From Coleofasciculus sp. S288 (GTDB lineage Bacteria; Cyanobacteriota; Cyanobacteriia; Cyanobacteriales; Coleofasciculaceae), in the NCBI GenBank assembly GCA_020216575.1, contig JAIUYC010000196.1:1-6955 (forward strand): a stretch of 6,955 bases of DNA, given 5' to 3'. Every line of letters begins with the position of its first letter. Positions within the stretch are counted from its first letter, which is position 1. The translations under genes were made by a program, and so were the position numbers. The notes below the pieces were generated by a model that saw only the letters and a list, made by a program, of their open reading frames with translations, was not told the origin of the DNA and did no database searches. This document shows, piece by piece, positions 1 through 5,554 of this stretch.

Positions 1-2
1 AC

Positions 3-146
3 TCAGAGGCTTCCCAGGGCAAAGAAAAAATTCTACCGGGTTTGGAGTTTCTAGACCAGCACGATGGAAGTTTTCCACTAGTTCCGAAAACAGGGGAGGC
101 AGGGGGGAATTTTTACGGATGGGTTATTTCTGCCAGCCTCCACTAG
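3..146 (+). CDS. possible C-terminal tail of a gene entering from the left (partial)
   Basis: The third plus-strand frame is open from the window edge to a TAG at 144-146, giving 47 residues that begin SEASQGKEKILPGLEF and end GWVISASLH. The composition, with mixed charged, hydrophobic and glycine residues, reads like a folded protein end. A second frame is also open to about 159 but gives a less protein-like, Arg/Gly/Ser-rich product. I do not recognise the family. If real, the gene converges on the minus-strand ATPase with a 48-bp gap. The fragment is too short to exclude a chance open frame. Confidence 0.35.
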   Translation, partial: SEASQGKEKILPGLEFLDQHDGSFPLVPKTGEAGGNFYGWVISASLH

Positions 147-194
147 AGCTTAGGTACTGAAGCTTGATTAGTGCTGAATTCTTGTCAAACTCGA

Positions 195-1529
195 TTAACC
201 CATCTCCGCTGCTGCGGTTAAAGCCTGAAATCTGGCGGTTTCTGCCAGCGCTGGGTTGATCCCAAACCAACGACCTAATTCATCCCGGTATTCGTAGACA
301 AACATACTCCGCAACAGGGTTTGATATTCTTTTTCACCTTTAATGACCTGCTGTTGCATGACTTGAAGCAATAACTCCCATTCTTCCTGATCGACAGCTA
401 AGCCGAGATCGTCGCGGTAGCTTTTAATCACGCTCTCCAAACAACTGCGTGGCAAGGGGGGATCTTCTTGTTGCAAACAGCTATAGAGCAGTCCTAACAA
501 GTGACGGACATGCCCACCACTGATGCGGCACAGCCGGTCGAGAGTGTCTGGCTCGTCAAAAACTTCTGGGATTAGCTTCAGCCTAGCTTCAGGCTCAACA
601 TCGGGAAAGGCTCGTGCTAGTACTAACTGTCGCAGCAATCCCATTCCTTTTGGAAAGTCACCCCCATCGCGTGTCTGCACGGGAACCATCGGCAACACCT
701 TAGGCGCTACCCCGCCCCCTAGGCGATTTTTGAGAGCTTCGTACTCGTTGGAGAACATCAAATCCAAGGGCAGGGTGTAAACAACATGGCAATTTAAGCG
801 CCGTAACTGAGCGCCACGGTCAATGAACAGATACTCCGGCTGTGAGCGCCCTGATGGTTTGATCGAACTATCGACCCGGTCTAGATTATCCACCACCACG
901 ACCAATCCTCGTTTGCCGCGCCACTTGAGTTCTTCAATTGCCCGTCCCAAAATTTCTTCGTTGATGGCGTTCAAAATGCCCTGAGTCCGGGGTTCCAAGT
1001 GCTGTCTGAGCTGTTCGCGCAGTTGGGGGCTGTCTTTGGTTTTAGCCGTAATTTTACCAATGCCGAGGGAGAGTTCAGCTTCCCCGGATAGCTCGATTGG
1101 AGTCTGCAAGAAGTCTTTGATATCGCTAAACAATCGAGCAAAGTACTGAGGTCGGAGGTGAATGCCAATAGATTCCAAGCTTTCGCTGACTGACCTAGCG
1201 ATGCTGAGCAAAATATCGCTGACATCAACATCTGCCATGTCCAAGTCTTTGCTGGACTCAAAATAAACGACATGGAATTGTTGCTGCTCTAACTGAGCTT
1301 TGAGTCGAAGCAGTTCTGTAGACTTTCCGCAACCGATATGCCCTGTAAACAACTGACAGGTCGGTTCATCGGGTGAAAGGCGGGTGATGGTTCGTCCTAA
1401 TGCCTCGACAATTCTGCCGCCCCGCACGGAAGAAAAATCGATATAGTACTGAAGATCTTCAGGATTTCCCACGACAAGGGTTTTCGCAGGATTACAGGCT
1501 TTGAAAAATGATAGCAGATGCAGTTTCAT
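195..1529 (-). CDS. P-loop NTPase (AAA/STAND-like ATP-binding protein), function unknown
   Basis: This is a 444-residue soluble protein. Residues 63-71 (GHIGCGKST) are a textbook Walker A motif, and 209-217 (LVVVVDNLD) form a Walker B strand ending in acidic residues D214 and D217. A hydrophobic strand with Thr at about 249-254 (VVYTLP) sits where sensor 1 is expected. SGGHVRHLL at 337-345 resembles the sensor-2 helix of AAA/STAND/Orc-type ATPases, and a helical C-terminal region follows. I see no membrane segment and no fused effector or repeat domain. ATP binding and hydrolysis is therefore well supported, but substrate and pathway are not. The ATG at 1527-1529 is taken as start; a GAGG-like element lies about 15 nt upstream, so the ribosome site is weak. 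The gene diverges from ftsQ across 439 bp. It may belong to the broad KAP/STAND-like ATPases common in filamentous cyanobacteria, which is inference. It contains no HIP1 octamer, unlike most of the genes to its right. Confidence 0.85.
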   Translation of the reverse strand: MKLHLLSFFKACNPAKTLVVGNPEDLQYYIDFSSVRGGRIVEALGRTITRLSPDEPTCQLFTGHIGCGKSTELLRLKAQLEQQQFHVVYFESSKDLDMADVDVSDILLSIARSVSESLESIGIHLRPQYFARLFSDIKDFLQTPIELSGEAELSLGIGKITAKTKDSPQLREQLRQHLEPRTQGILNAINEEILGRAIEELKWRGKRGLVVVVDNLDRVDSSIKPSGRSQPEYLFIDRGAQLRRLNCHVVYTLPLDLMFSNEYEALKNRLGGGVAPKVLPMVPVQTRDGGDFPKGMGLLRQLVLARAFPDVEPEARLKLIPEVFDEPDTLDRLCRISGGHVRHLLGLLYSCLQQEDPPLPRSCLESVIKSYRDDLGLAVDQEEWELLLQVMQQQVIKGEKEYQTLLRSMFVYEYRDELGRWFGINPALAETARFQALTAAAEMG

Positions 1530-1676
1530 GGTTAATACTTTACAGACCTCAATGCGATCCCAGGCTAGGGGTCAGTGCCCATATCCATCTTTGGTATGAA
1601 TGAGGGAGGAGGGCATAGGGGGAGCAACCCGTTTGTCTGAGAGGAACCCCACCAACTAGTGTCTGACCCCACCCTG

Positions 1677-1760
1677 CCCCCCATGCTCTCAAATTTACAA
1701 GCATGTTTCCTGATGTCCAGTTGTTTGCGGCTGTAAATCTTGAGAGCAAAGTTTTGGGGG
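1677..1760. repeat. long interrupted inverted repeat (potential hairpin)
   Basis: GCTCTCAAATTTACA at 1685-1699 is complementary to TGTAAATCTTGAGAGC at 1732-1747 over 15 base pairs, with one unpaired base and a 32-nt loop. T1684/A1748 adds one more pair. Beyond a small asymmetric bulge, the C run at 1677-1682 can pair with the G run at 1756-1760. No T tract follows on either strand, so it is not a standard intrinsic terminator. It lies 156-232 nt upstream of the ATPase start and 208-292 nt upstream of ftsQ. It could be a 5'-UTR structure, an operator, or a small mobile-repeat remnant. Confidence 0.7.
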
Positions 1761-1763
1761 TGT

Positions 1764-1786
1764 CTTTCTCCGCTTTCGGGAGAGAG
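1764..1786. repeat. stem-loop, 8-bp stem and 7-nt loop
   Basis: CTTTCTCC (1764-1771) pairs with GGAGAGAG (1779-1786), with one G-U type pair, around the loop GCTTTCG. It starts 4 nt after the long inverted repeat, so the two may be parts of one structured transcript. No T tract follows on either strand. Confidence 0.45.
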
Positions 1787-1818
1787 GTACTTTATTAGAG
1801 AAGTCAAAACGACCTGAA

Positions 1819-1862
1819 AAAGGAGTGTTTAAATGGGAGAAGTATCTCGGCTTGAGGGTTAG
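1819..1862 (+). other. Shine-Dalgarno plus nine-codon mini-ORF upstream of ftsQ
   Basis: AAAGGAG (1819-1825) is a near-perfect ribosome binding site. Seven nt later an ATG at 1833 opens a frame of nine codons, MGEVSRLEG, ending in TAG at 1860-1862. ftsQ itself, 106 nt downstream, has no recognisable Shine-Dalgarno sequence. A short leader peptide or translated upstream ORF is possible, but chance occurrence cannot be excluded and no regulatory amino acid run is present. Confidence 0.3.
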
Positions 1863-1882
1863 AAAGTCGATCTCACGGACTT

Positions 1883-1895
1883 GATCTGGTAGATC
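1883..1895. repeat. small palindrome GATCT-GGT-AGATC
   Basis: Perfect 5-bp arms surround a 3-nt centre. It is the first of three consecutive palindromes in the ftsQ upstream region. It could be a protein-binding half-site pair or a small RNA hairpin. Confidence 0.5.
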
Positions 1896-1897
1896 TT

Positions 1898-1913
1898 AAC
1901 TTGTCCTCAAGTT
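1898..1913. repeat. small palindrome AACTTG-TCCT-CAAGTT
   Basis: Perfect 6-bp arms surround a 4-nt loop. It begins 3 nt after the preceding palindrome, and its last two bases are shared with the next one, so the second and third hairpins cannot both be fully formed on one strand. Confidence 0.55.
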
Positions 1914-1927
1914 CCTTTAAGAAGGAA
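1912..1927. repeat. small palindrome TTCCTT-TAAG-AAGGAA
   Basis: Perfect 6-bp arms surround a 4-nt loop, ending 41 nt before the ftsQ start. The AAGGA in the right arm is Shine-Dalgarno-like but is too far from the ATG at 1969 to serve it. Confidence 0.55.
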
Positions 1928-1968
1928 TACCACTAAGATTTAGATCCTTTTTGATTGATTGGTAGTAG

Positions 1969-2841
1969 ATGGCAAGCATTGCGTCAGTCTCTCAGGAACA
2001 ATTGACCAATCGGCGCAAAAAGCTGCGACGGGCACGCCGAATGAGATCGTTGCAAGCGATGTGGCGATCGCTCTTTGTCGGCGGTTTGGCAAGCGGTTTA
2101 GTCTGGGCGATTACGTTACCTGATTGGGTAATCCGTCAACCGGAACAAATCGTGATCGAGGGGAATCACTTTCTTTCAGCTCAGACGATTCGTTCGCTGC
2201 TGCCGATGTCTTATCCGCAGTCTATCCTGCGAGTTGAACCCGAAGCGATCGCAAAGTCACTGGAATCCCAAGCCCCCATTGCCGAAGCTACAGTAACGCG
2301 CCAACTTCTTCCCCCTGGATTAACGATACAAGTTAAAGAGCGCAAGCCAGTGGCAATTGCTGTGGGCATCGCACCCAAAGGGGCGATCGAGGGAACGAAA
2401 GCGGTGCAAAACGCTAAAATATCGCAATCTACTTCAGCGATCGGGTTATTGGACGAACAGGGTGTCTGGATGCAGCTGAGCAACTATCCTCAATTGGAGC
2501 AAAACCAGGAGTTACCCAAGCTGAAAGTGATGGGTCGCAGCGAACACTATCAAGCTTACTGGTCGGAAGTTTACCAAGCCGTAAGCCGTTCTCCTGTCAA
2601 AGTTTTTGAGATAGATTGGCAAAATCCCACTAATTTAATCCTGAAAACCGAGTTAGGAAATGTCCATTTGGGTCCTTACACTTCTAGGTTTCCCGACCAA
2701 CTGGCTGTGCTTGATCGCATGCGGGAATTACCCACCCATCTCCAGTCCAGCAAAATCGCCTATATTGACCTCAAAAACCCAGACCTGCCAGCGATTCAGA
2801 TCAAGAAGGGAAGTGAGACTGAAAAGCCGAAGCCTCATTAA
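1969..2841 (+). CDS. ftsQ: cell division protein FtsQ (POTRA-domain, bitopic)
   Basis: This 290-residue protein has FtsQ architecture: a basic cytoplasmic N-terminus (about 1-33, RRKKLRRARRMR), one membrane helix at about 34-50, a POTRA domain at about 58-125 (IVIEGNHFLSAQTIRSLLP, ending TIQVKERKPVAI), and a periplasmic FtsQ beta domain to about 280. The family links early and late division proteins at the septum, FtsQ acting as scaffold of the FtsQ/B/L-type complex. Two in-frame TAG codons directly precede the ATG at 1969, so no longer start is possible. There is no clear Shine-Dalgarno sequence. ftsZ follows after 201 bp, the order known in cyanobacteria. The genes are co-oriented, but the gap is wide enough for ftsZ to have its own promoter. 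It contains two HIP1 octamers. Identification rests on domain order plus ftsZ adjacency. Confidence 0.93.
   Translation: MASIASVSQEQLTNRRKKLRRARRMRSLQAMWRSLFVGGLASGLVWAITLPDWVIRQPEQIVIEGNHFLSAQTIRSLLPMSYPQSILRVEPEAIAKSLESQAPIAEATVTRQLLPPGLTIQVKERKPVAIAVGIAPKGAIEGTKAVQNAKISQSTSAIGLLDEQGVWMQLSNYPQLEQNQELPKLKVMGRSEHYQAYWSEVYQAVSRSPVKVFEIDWQNPTNLILKTELGNVHLGPYTSRFPDQLAVLDRMRELPTHLQSSKIAYIDLKNPDLPAIQIKKGSETEKPKPH
2064..2071. repeat. HIP1 octamer within ftsQ
   Basis: GCGATCGC, the highly iterated palindrome characteristic of many cyanobacterial genomes, lies within the codons just before the ftsQ membrane helix. Confidence 0.95.
2245..2252. repeat. HIP1 octamer within ftsQ
   Basis: A second GCGATCGC copy lies in the POTRA-coding part of ftsQ. 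Confidence 0.95.
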
Positions 2842-2956
2842 GATTAAGAAGTGAAGCACCTATCTGGACTGCATTCAAGTCCCCTGCCAAATCCCGCTCC
2901 GCTACCCTTGACAATCGGACTCTTCGAGACCGTCAACGCCTCTACTAAAGCGTTCG

Positions 2957-2985
2957 TTGGTTTTTCGATTAACTTACCCTATAGT
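2957..2985 (+). promoter_or_regulatory. candidate ftsZ promoter
   Basis: TTGGTT (2957-2962) and TATAGT (2980-2985) are separated by 17 nt. The -10 matches the consensus well, the -35 only in its TTG. Transcription would begin near 2992, giving a 5' UTR of about 50 nt that includes the palindrome at 3010-3025. A TTGACA at 2908-2913 has no usable -10 at 17 nt. Confidence 0.3.
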
Positions 2986-3009
2986 TGTCTCAGATTGCTA
3001 CCTGTAACT

Positions 3010-3025
3010 GATAAAGTTGTTTATC
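3010..3025. repeat. palindrome GATAAA-GTTG-TTTATC before ftsZ
   Basis: Perfect 6-bp arms surround a 4-nt centre, ending 17 nt before the ftsZ ATG. No Shine-Dalgarno sequence is seen before ftsZ, so this is the main feature of the initiation region. An operator or small 5'-UTR hairpin is possible. The arms are AT-rich, which raises the chance of coincidence. Confidence 0.4.
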
Positions 3026-3042
3026 GACATTGACTTATTGCA

Positions 3043-4305
3043 ATGACGCTTAATAGTAAACTAGGGCTTGCCCATCAAAGCTCTCATATCACCGAACAGG
3101 CTGATCTCTCCGTCGGAGTAGAGAACAGCTTTCAGTTTCCTAACACTGGGCTACAGTTCGGTCAACCTTATGATTCCAAGGGAATACCTAGGGAAGAGAC
3201 CAGGAGTGACAATATCGTGCCAGGTAGCGTTGCCAAAATTAAAGTTGTTGGGGTTGGCGGAGGTGGAGGCAATGCCGTCAACCGGATGATCGCTAGTGAG
3301 GTGACTGGGGTCGAATTTTGGTCGATTAACACGGACGCTCAAGCCCTCTCCCAAAACTCTGCCCCCAGACGGTTACAAATTGGGCAGAAGTTGACGCGAG
3401 GACTGGGTGCAGGAGGAAATCCAGCGATCGGTCAAAAAGCGGCTGAGGAATCTCGCGACGAAATTGCCCAAGCACTGGAAAATACCGACCTCGTTTTCAT
3501 TACGGCTGGAATGGGAGGCGGAACGGGTACGGGCGCGGCATCCATCGTAGCGGAAGTGGCAAAAGAAATTGGTTCGCTCACCGTTGGCGTCGTCACCCGT
3601 CCCTTCACCTTTGAGGGCCGCCGTCGCACCAATCAGGCGGAGGAAGGTATCGCCGCTTTGCAAAGCCGAGTGGATACCCTAATTATTATTCCCAACAACA
3701 AACTGTTGTCGGTGATTTCCGAACAGACCCCCGTTCAAGAAGCCTTCCGAGTTGCTGATGATATCCTGCGTCAGGGGGTGCAGGGCATCTCTGATATCAT
3801 TACCATTCCAGGCTTGGTTAACGTTGATTTTGCCGATGTCCGGGCAGTCATGGCAGATGCTGGTTCGGCATTAATGGGCATTGGCGTGGGGTCTGGGAAA
3901 TCGCGAGCCAGAGAAGCCGCGATCGCAGCTATTTCCTCGCCCCTGCTCGAATCATCTATTGACGGAGCCAGAGGCGTCGTCTTGAACATCACTGGCGGGA
4001 GCGACCTGACGCTCCATGAAGTCAATGCAGCGGCGGAAACCGTCTATGAAGTCGTCGATCCCAATGCCAATATCATCTTTGGCGCGGTGATTGATGACAA
4101 AATGCAAGGCGAGATCAGGATTACCGTTATTGCTACTGGCTTTAGTGGAGAAACCAAGCCACCATCCCCCCCAGCCAGAGAAGTCCCCCGTAATAGGCGA
4201 CCCATGCCACAAACACCGCCCCCTCCACCTAGCTATGATCCCAGACCTCCACAACCTGGATTGGACATTCCCGAGTTTCTCCAAAGACGGCGTCCTCCGA
4301 GGTAG
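3043..4305 (+). CDS. ftsZ: cell division protein FtsZ (tubulin-like GTPase)
   Basis: FtsZ polymerises with GTP into the cytoplasmic Z-ring that organises the divisome. This 420-residue protein has the glycine-rich T1 region [15 protein letters not shown] at 68-82, the tubulin signature GGGTGTG at 158-164, and the T7 synergy loop NVDFADV at 260-266 with catalytic acidic residues D262 and D265. The globular core runs to about 369. A short proline-rich linker (370-406, including a five-proline run) leads to the C-terminal conserved peptide [10 protein letters not shown] at 407-416, which binds partner proteins such as FtsA/SepF-type anchors in other bacteria. The first 63 residues precede the core and form a polar, probably disordered extension typical of cyanobacterial FtsZ. 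The ATG at 3043 lacks a Shine-Dalgarno sequence. All GTPase motifs are intact. Confidence 0.98.
   Translation: MTLNSKLGLAHQSSHITEQADLSVGVENSFQFPNTGLQFGQPYDSKGIPREETRSDNIVPGSVAKIKVVGVGGGGGNAVNRMIASEVTGVEFWSINTDAQALSQNSAPRRLQIGQKLTRGLGAGGNPAIGQKAAEESRDEIAQALENTDLVFITAGMGGGTGTGAASIVAEVAKEIGSLTVGVVTRPFTFEGRRRTNQAEEGIAALQSRVDTLIIIPNNKLLSVISEQTPVQEAFRVADDILRQGVQGISDIITIPGLVNVDFADVRAVMADAGSALMGIGVGSGKSRAREAAIAAISSPLLESSIDGARGVVLNITGGSDLTLHEVNAAAETVYEVVDPNANIIFGAVIDDKMQGEIRITVIATGFSGETKPPSPPAREVPRNRRPMPQTPPPPPSYDPRPPQPGLDIPEFLQRRRPPR
3919..3926. repeat. HIP1 octamer within ftsZ
   Basis: GCGATCGC encodes part of the Ala-Ala-Ile-Ala-Ala stretch after the T7 loop. Confidence 0.95.
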
Positions 4306-4359
4306 GCGTTTTAAATGTTAGACCAGGCGTGATTTAGCGCGTTTTGGATTTTATATCGG

Positions 4360-4456
4360 GTAATGGTTAGTGATTAATGGTTAATGGTTAGTGGTTAATG
4401 GTTAATGGGAAAGGAAGGCTTTAAAGAGCAAGAATTTACCAATCACCAATTACCAA
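4360..4456. repeat. two-part heptanucleotide repeat element upstream of thiD
   Basis: Seven contiguous 7-nt units run from 4360 to 4408: GTAATGG, TTAGTGA, TTAATGG, TTAATGG, TTAGTGG, TTAATGG, TTAATGG. After 27 bp of unrelated sequence, three units in roughly opposite sense (TTACCAA, TCACCAA, TTACCAA) occupy 4436-4456. The two arms are only imperfectly complementary (about two thirds of positions), so a strong hairpin is not certain. This matches the class of short tandemly repeated heptamers (STRR) known from filamentous cyanobacteria. It ends 9 bp before the likely thiD ATG and fills most of the ftsZ-thiD gap. Confidence 0.85.
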
Positions 4457-4465
4457 TGCTTGATT

Positions 4466-5293
4466 ATGACAAGCCAACATCAATCCAACCTACCCGTTGC
4501 TCTGACAATTGCCGGTTCTGATAGCGGCGGTGGTGCAGGGATTCAAGCGGATTTGAAGACATTTGCGTTTCACTGCGTTCACGGCACGAGCGCTCTAGCG
4601 TGCGTAACTTCACAGAATACGCTGGGTGTTACGCGGGTGGATGCGCTACCAGCAGCAGCAGTTGTGGCTCAAATAGAGGCAGTGGTTAGCGATATTGGTG
4701 TCCAGGCGACTAAAACAGGAATGCTCCTAAACCAAGACATCATTAAGGCGGTGGCATCTGAGGTGAAGGCTTTAGGTCTCGATAACCTGGTGGTAGATCC
4801 GGTGATGGTATCTCGTACCGGAGCGCAACTGATTGATGATGAGGCGGTGGCGTCCTTGCGAGATGTCCTGATTCCCAGGTCAGCGATTGTAACGCCCAAC
4901 CGCTATGAAGCTCAGATTTTGAGCGGTTTGGAGATTCATACCCTCGATGATATGCAAAAAGCAGCTCAACGCATTCATCAACTAGGATCGTTAGCTGTCT
5001 TAATTAAAGGGGGAGGGATGACTGGGAACCTGCGTGGTGTAGATGTTTGGTTTGATGGGCGTCAGTTATTAACTCTGACAACCGAGCATGTGGAGACATC
5101 TAATACTCACGGGACTGGCTGTACCCTAAGTAGTGCGATCGCAGCGAATTTGGCTCTGGGGAAAGACCCCCTATTGGCGGTACGATTGGCAAAGGATTAC
5201 GTCACAACGGCATTAAAGTACGCCCTGAATATTGGTCAGGGAACTGGCCCGGTGGGACACTTTTTCCCGTTATTAACCTTCGGACAAAAATAA
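4466..5293 (+). CDS. thiD: hydroxymethylpyrimidine/phosphomethylpyrimidine kinase ThiD
   Basis: ThiD phosphorylates 4-amino-5-hydroxymethyl-2-methylpyrimidine (HMP) and then HMP-phosphate with ATP, supplying HMP-PP for thiamine phosphate synthesis in the cytoplasm. The 275-residue product has the ribokinase-like fold signatures of the family: AGSDSGGGAGIQADLKT at 16-32 near the N-terminus, and NTHGTGCTLSSAIA around 213-226 with the anion-hole/catalytic GTGC at 216-219. Length fits single-domain ThiD (about 265-280), and no ThiE fusion is present. I prefer the ATG at 4466; a TTG at 4460 would add two residues. Neither has a Shine-Dalgarno sequence, because a heptamer repeat ends 9 bp upstream. 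There is no TPP riboswitch in the 160-bp gap after ftsZ. No other thiamine gene is nearby, so it is probably a lone thiD rather than part of a thi operon. Confidence 0.95.
   Translation: MTSQHQSNLPVALTIAGSDSGGGAGIQADLKTFAFHCVHGTSALACVTSQNTLGVTRVDALPAAAVVAQIEAVVSDIGVQATKTGMLLNQDIIKAVASEVKALGLDNLVVDPVMVSRTGAQLIDDEAVASLRDVLIPRSAIVTPNRYEAQILSGLEIHTLDDMQKAAQRIHQLGSLAVLIKGGGMTGNLRGVDVWFDGRQLLTLTTEHVETSNTHGTGCTLSSAIAANLALGKDPLLAVRLAKDYVTTALKYALNIGQGTGPVGHFFPLLTFGQK
5135..5142. repeat. HIP1 octamer within thiD
   Basis: GCGATCGC lies just after the codons of the GTGC anion-hole motif. Confidence 0.95.
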
Positions 5294-5297
5294 TGAT

Positions 5298-5394
5298 CGA
5301 TGAAGTATGGAGAATGATGAGCAGAAGACAAAAGGTTCGTGCCACGAACGCAGATAGTAGCAGATATTCATCATTCATCATTCATCCTTCATCG
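5298..5394. repeat. nested inverted-repeat element with ATTCATC heptamers downstream of thiD
   Basis: Four tandem 7-nt units, ATTCATC three times then CTTCATC, occupy 5366-5393. Their complement occurs on the left side: CGATGAAG (5298-5305) pairs with CTTCATCG (5387-5394), and GAATGATGA (5312-5320) pairs with TCATCATTC (5375-5383 or 5368-5376). The enclosed sequence contains a perfect palindrome, GTTCGTG-C-CACGAAC (5335-5349). The whole can fold as an outer arm of about 17 bp with an internal loop and a separate inner hairpin. It starts 4 bp after the thiD stop. No T tract follows, so termination is unproven. It may be a small non-autonomous dispersed repeat. Confidence 0.8.
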
Positions 5395-5514
5395 TTTCCG
5401 AGTTATACCCTGAATTTGACGGTGGATGCGAGTACGGTTGATTAGATAGCAATTTTCTGAAACAATTGCTGCTTTCAGGCTTAAATTTTGGCTATTCTTG
5501 CCTTACCAAAGTTT

Positions 5515-5523
5515 TGCTATACT
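5515..5523 (+). promoter_or_regulatory. extended -10 promoter for the coiled-coil membrane protein gene
   Basis: TGCTATACT fits the extended -10 pattern TGnTATAnT. The -35 region is weak, as is usual for extended -10 promoters. Transcription would start near 5530, about 25 nt before the ATG at 5555, which supports that start over a TTG at 5498 lying upstream of the promoter. Confidence 0.5.
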
Positions 5524-5554
5524 CGTGACCGCTAATTCCCGGATTAATCCACCT

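Larger units (their letters stand above)
1530..1968. other. 439-bp structured intergenic region between the ATPase gene and ftsQ
   Basis: This divergent spacer must contain the 5' regions of both flanking genes. The ATPase-proximal part (about 1560-1680) is a G-run/C-run rich stretch. The middle holds a long interrupted inverted repeat and a second stem-loop. The ftsQ-proximal part holds a mini-ORF with a strong Shine-Dalgarno sequence and three consecutive small palindromes, each listed separately. Short minus-strand open frames at 1549-1749 and 1565-1807 lack protein-like composition and are not called. No convincing -35/-10 pair was found for either gene. Confidence 0.7.

Noticed and set aside
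1..78. Short minus-strand frame from a GTG at 76-78 running off the left edge
   Set aside because: Only 26 codons, no ribosome site, and it overlaps a more protein-like plus-strand frame.
523..1273. Open frames on other strands or frames within the ATPase gene
   Set aside because: They are antisense or out-of-frame shadows of the 195-1529 gene, which has intact nucleotide-binding motifs.
1568..1670. GGGGTCAG / CTGACCCC inverted pair
   Set aside because: An 8-bp match about 90 nt apart is expected by chance in a spacer of this size.
1549..1807. Overlapping minus-strand open frames in the ATPase-ftsQ spacer
   Set aside because: Composition is not protein-like, no ribosome site is seen, and they run through the inverted repeat, which better explains the sequence.
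1875..1900. ACTTGATCTGGTAGATC resembles part of the TPP riboswitch (THI box) consensus CTGATCTGG
   Set aside because: The CTGAGA motif and the following TAATNCCAGCG segment are absent, and the downstream gene is ftsQ, not a thiamine gene.
2851..3033. 60-codon plus-strand open frame between ftsQ and ftsZ
   Set aside because: No ribosome site and no recognisable domain, and it covers the best candidate ftsZ promoter; treated as a chance frame.
4306..4465. Possible TPP riboswitch upstream of thiD
   Set aside because: The gap is filled mainly by heptamer repeats; no THI-box motifs and no 5' leader long enough for the aptamer.
5498..5554. Longer start (TTG at 5498) for the coiled-coil membrane protein
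   Set aside because: An extended -10 promoter at 5515-5523 lies downstream of it, and the ATG at 5555 is well placed.
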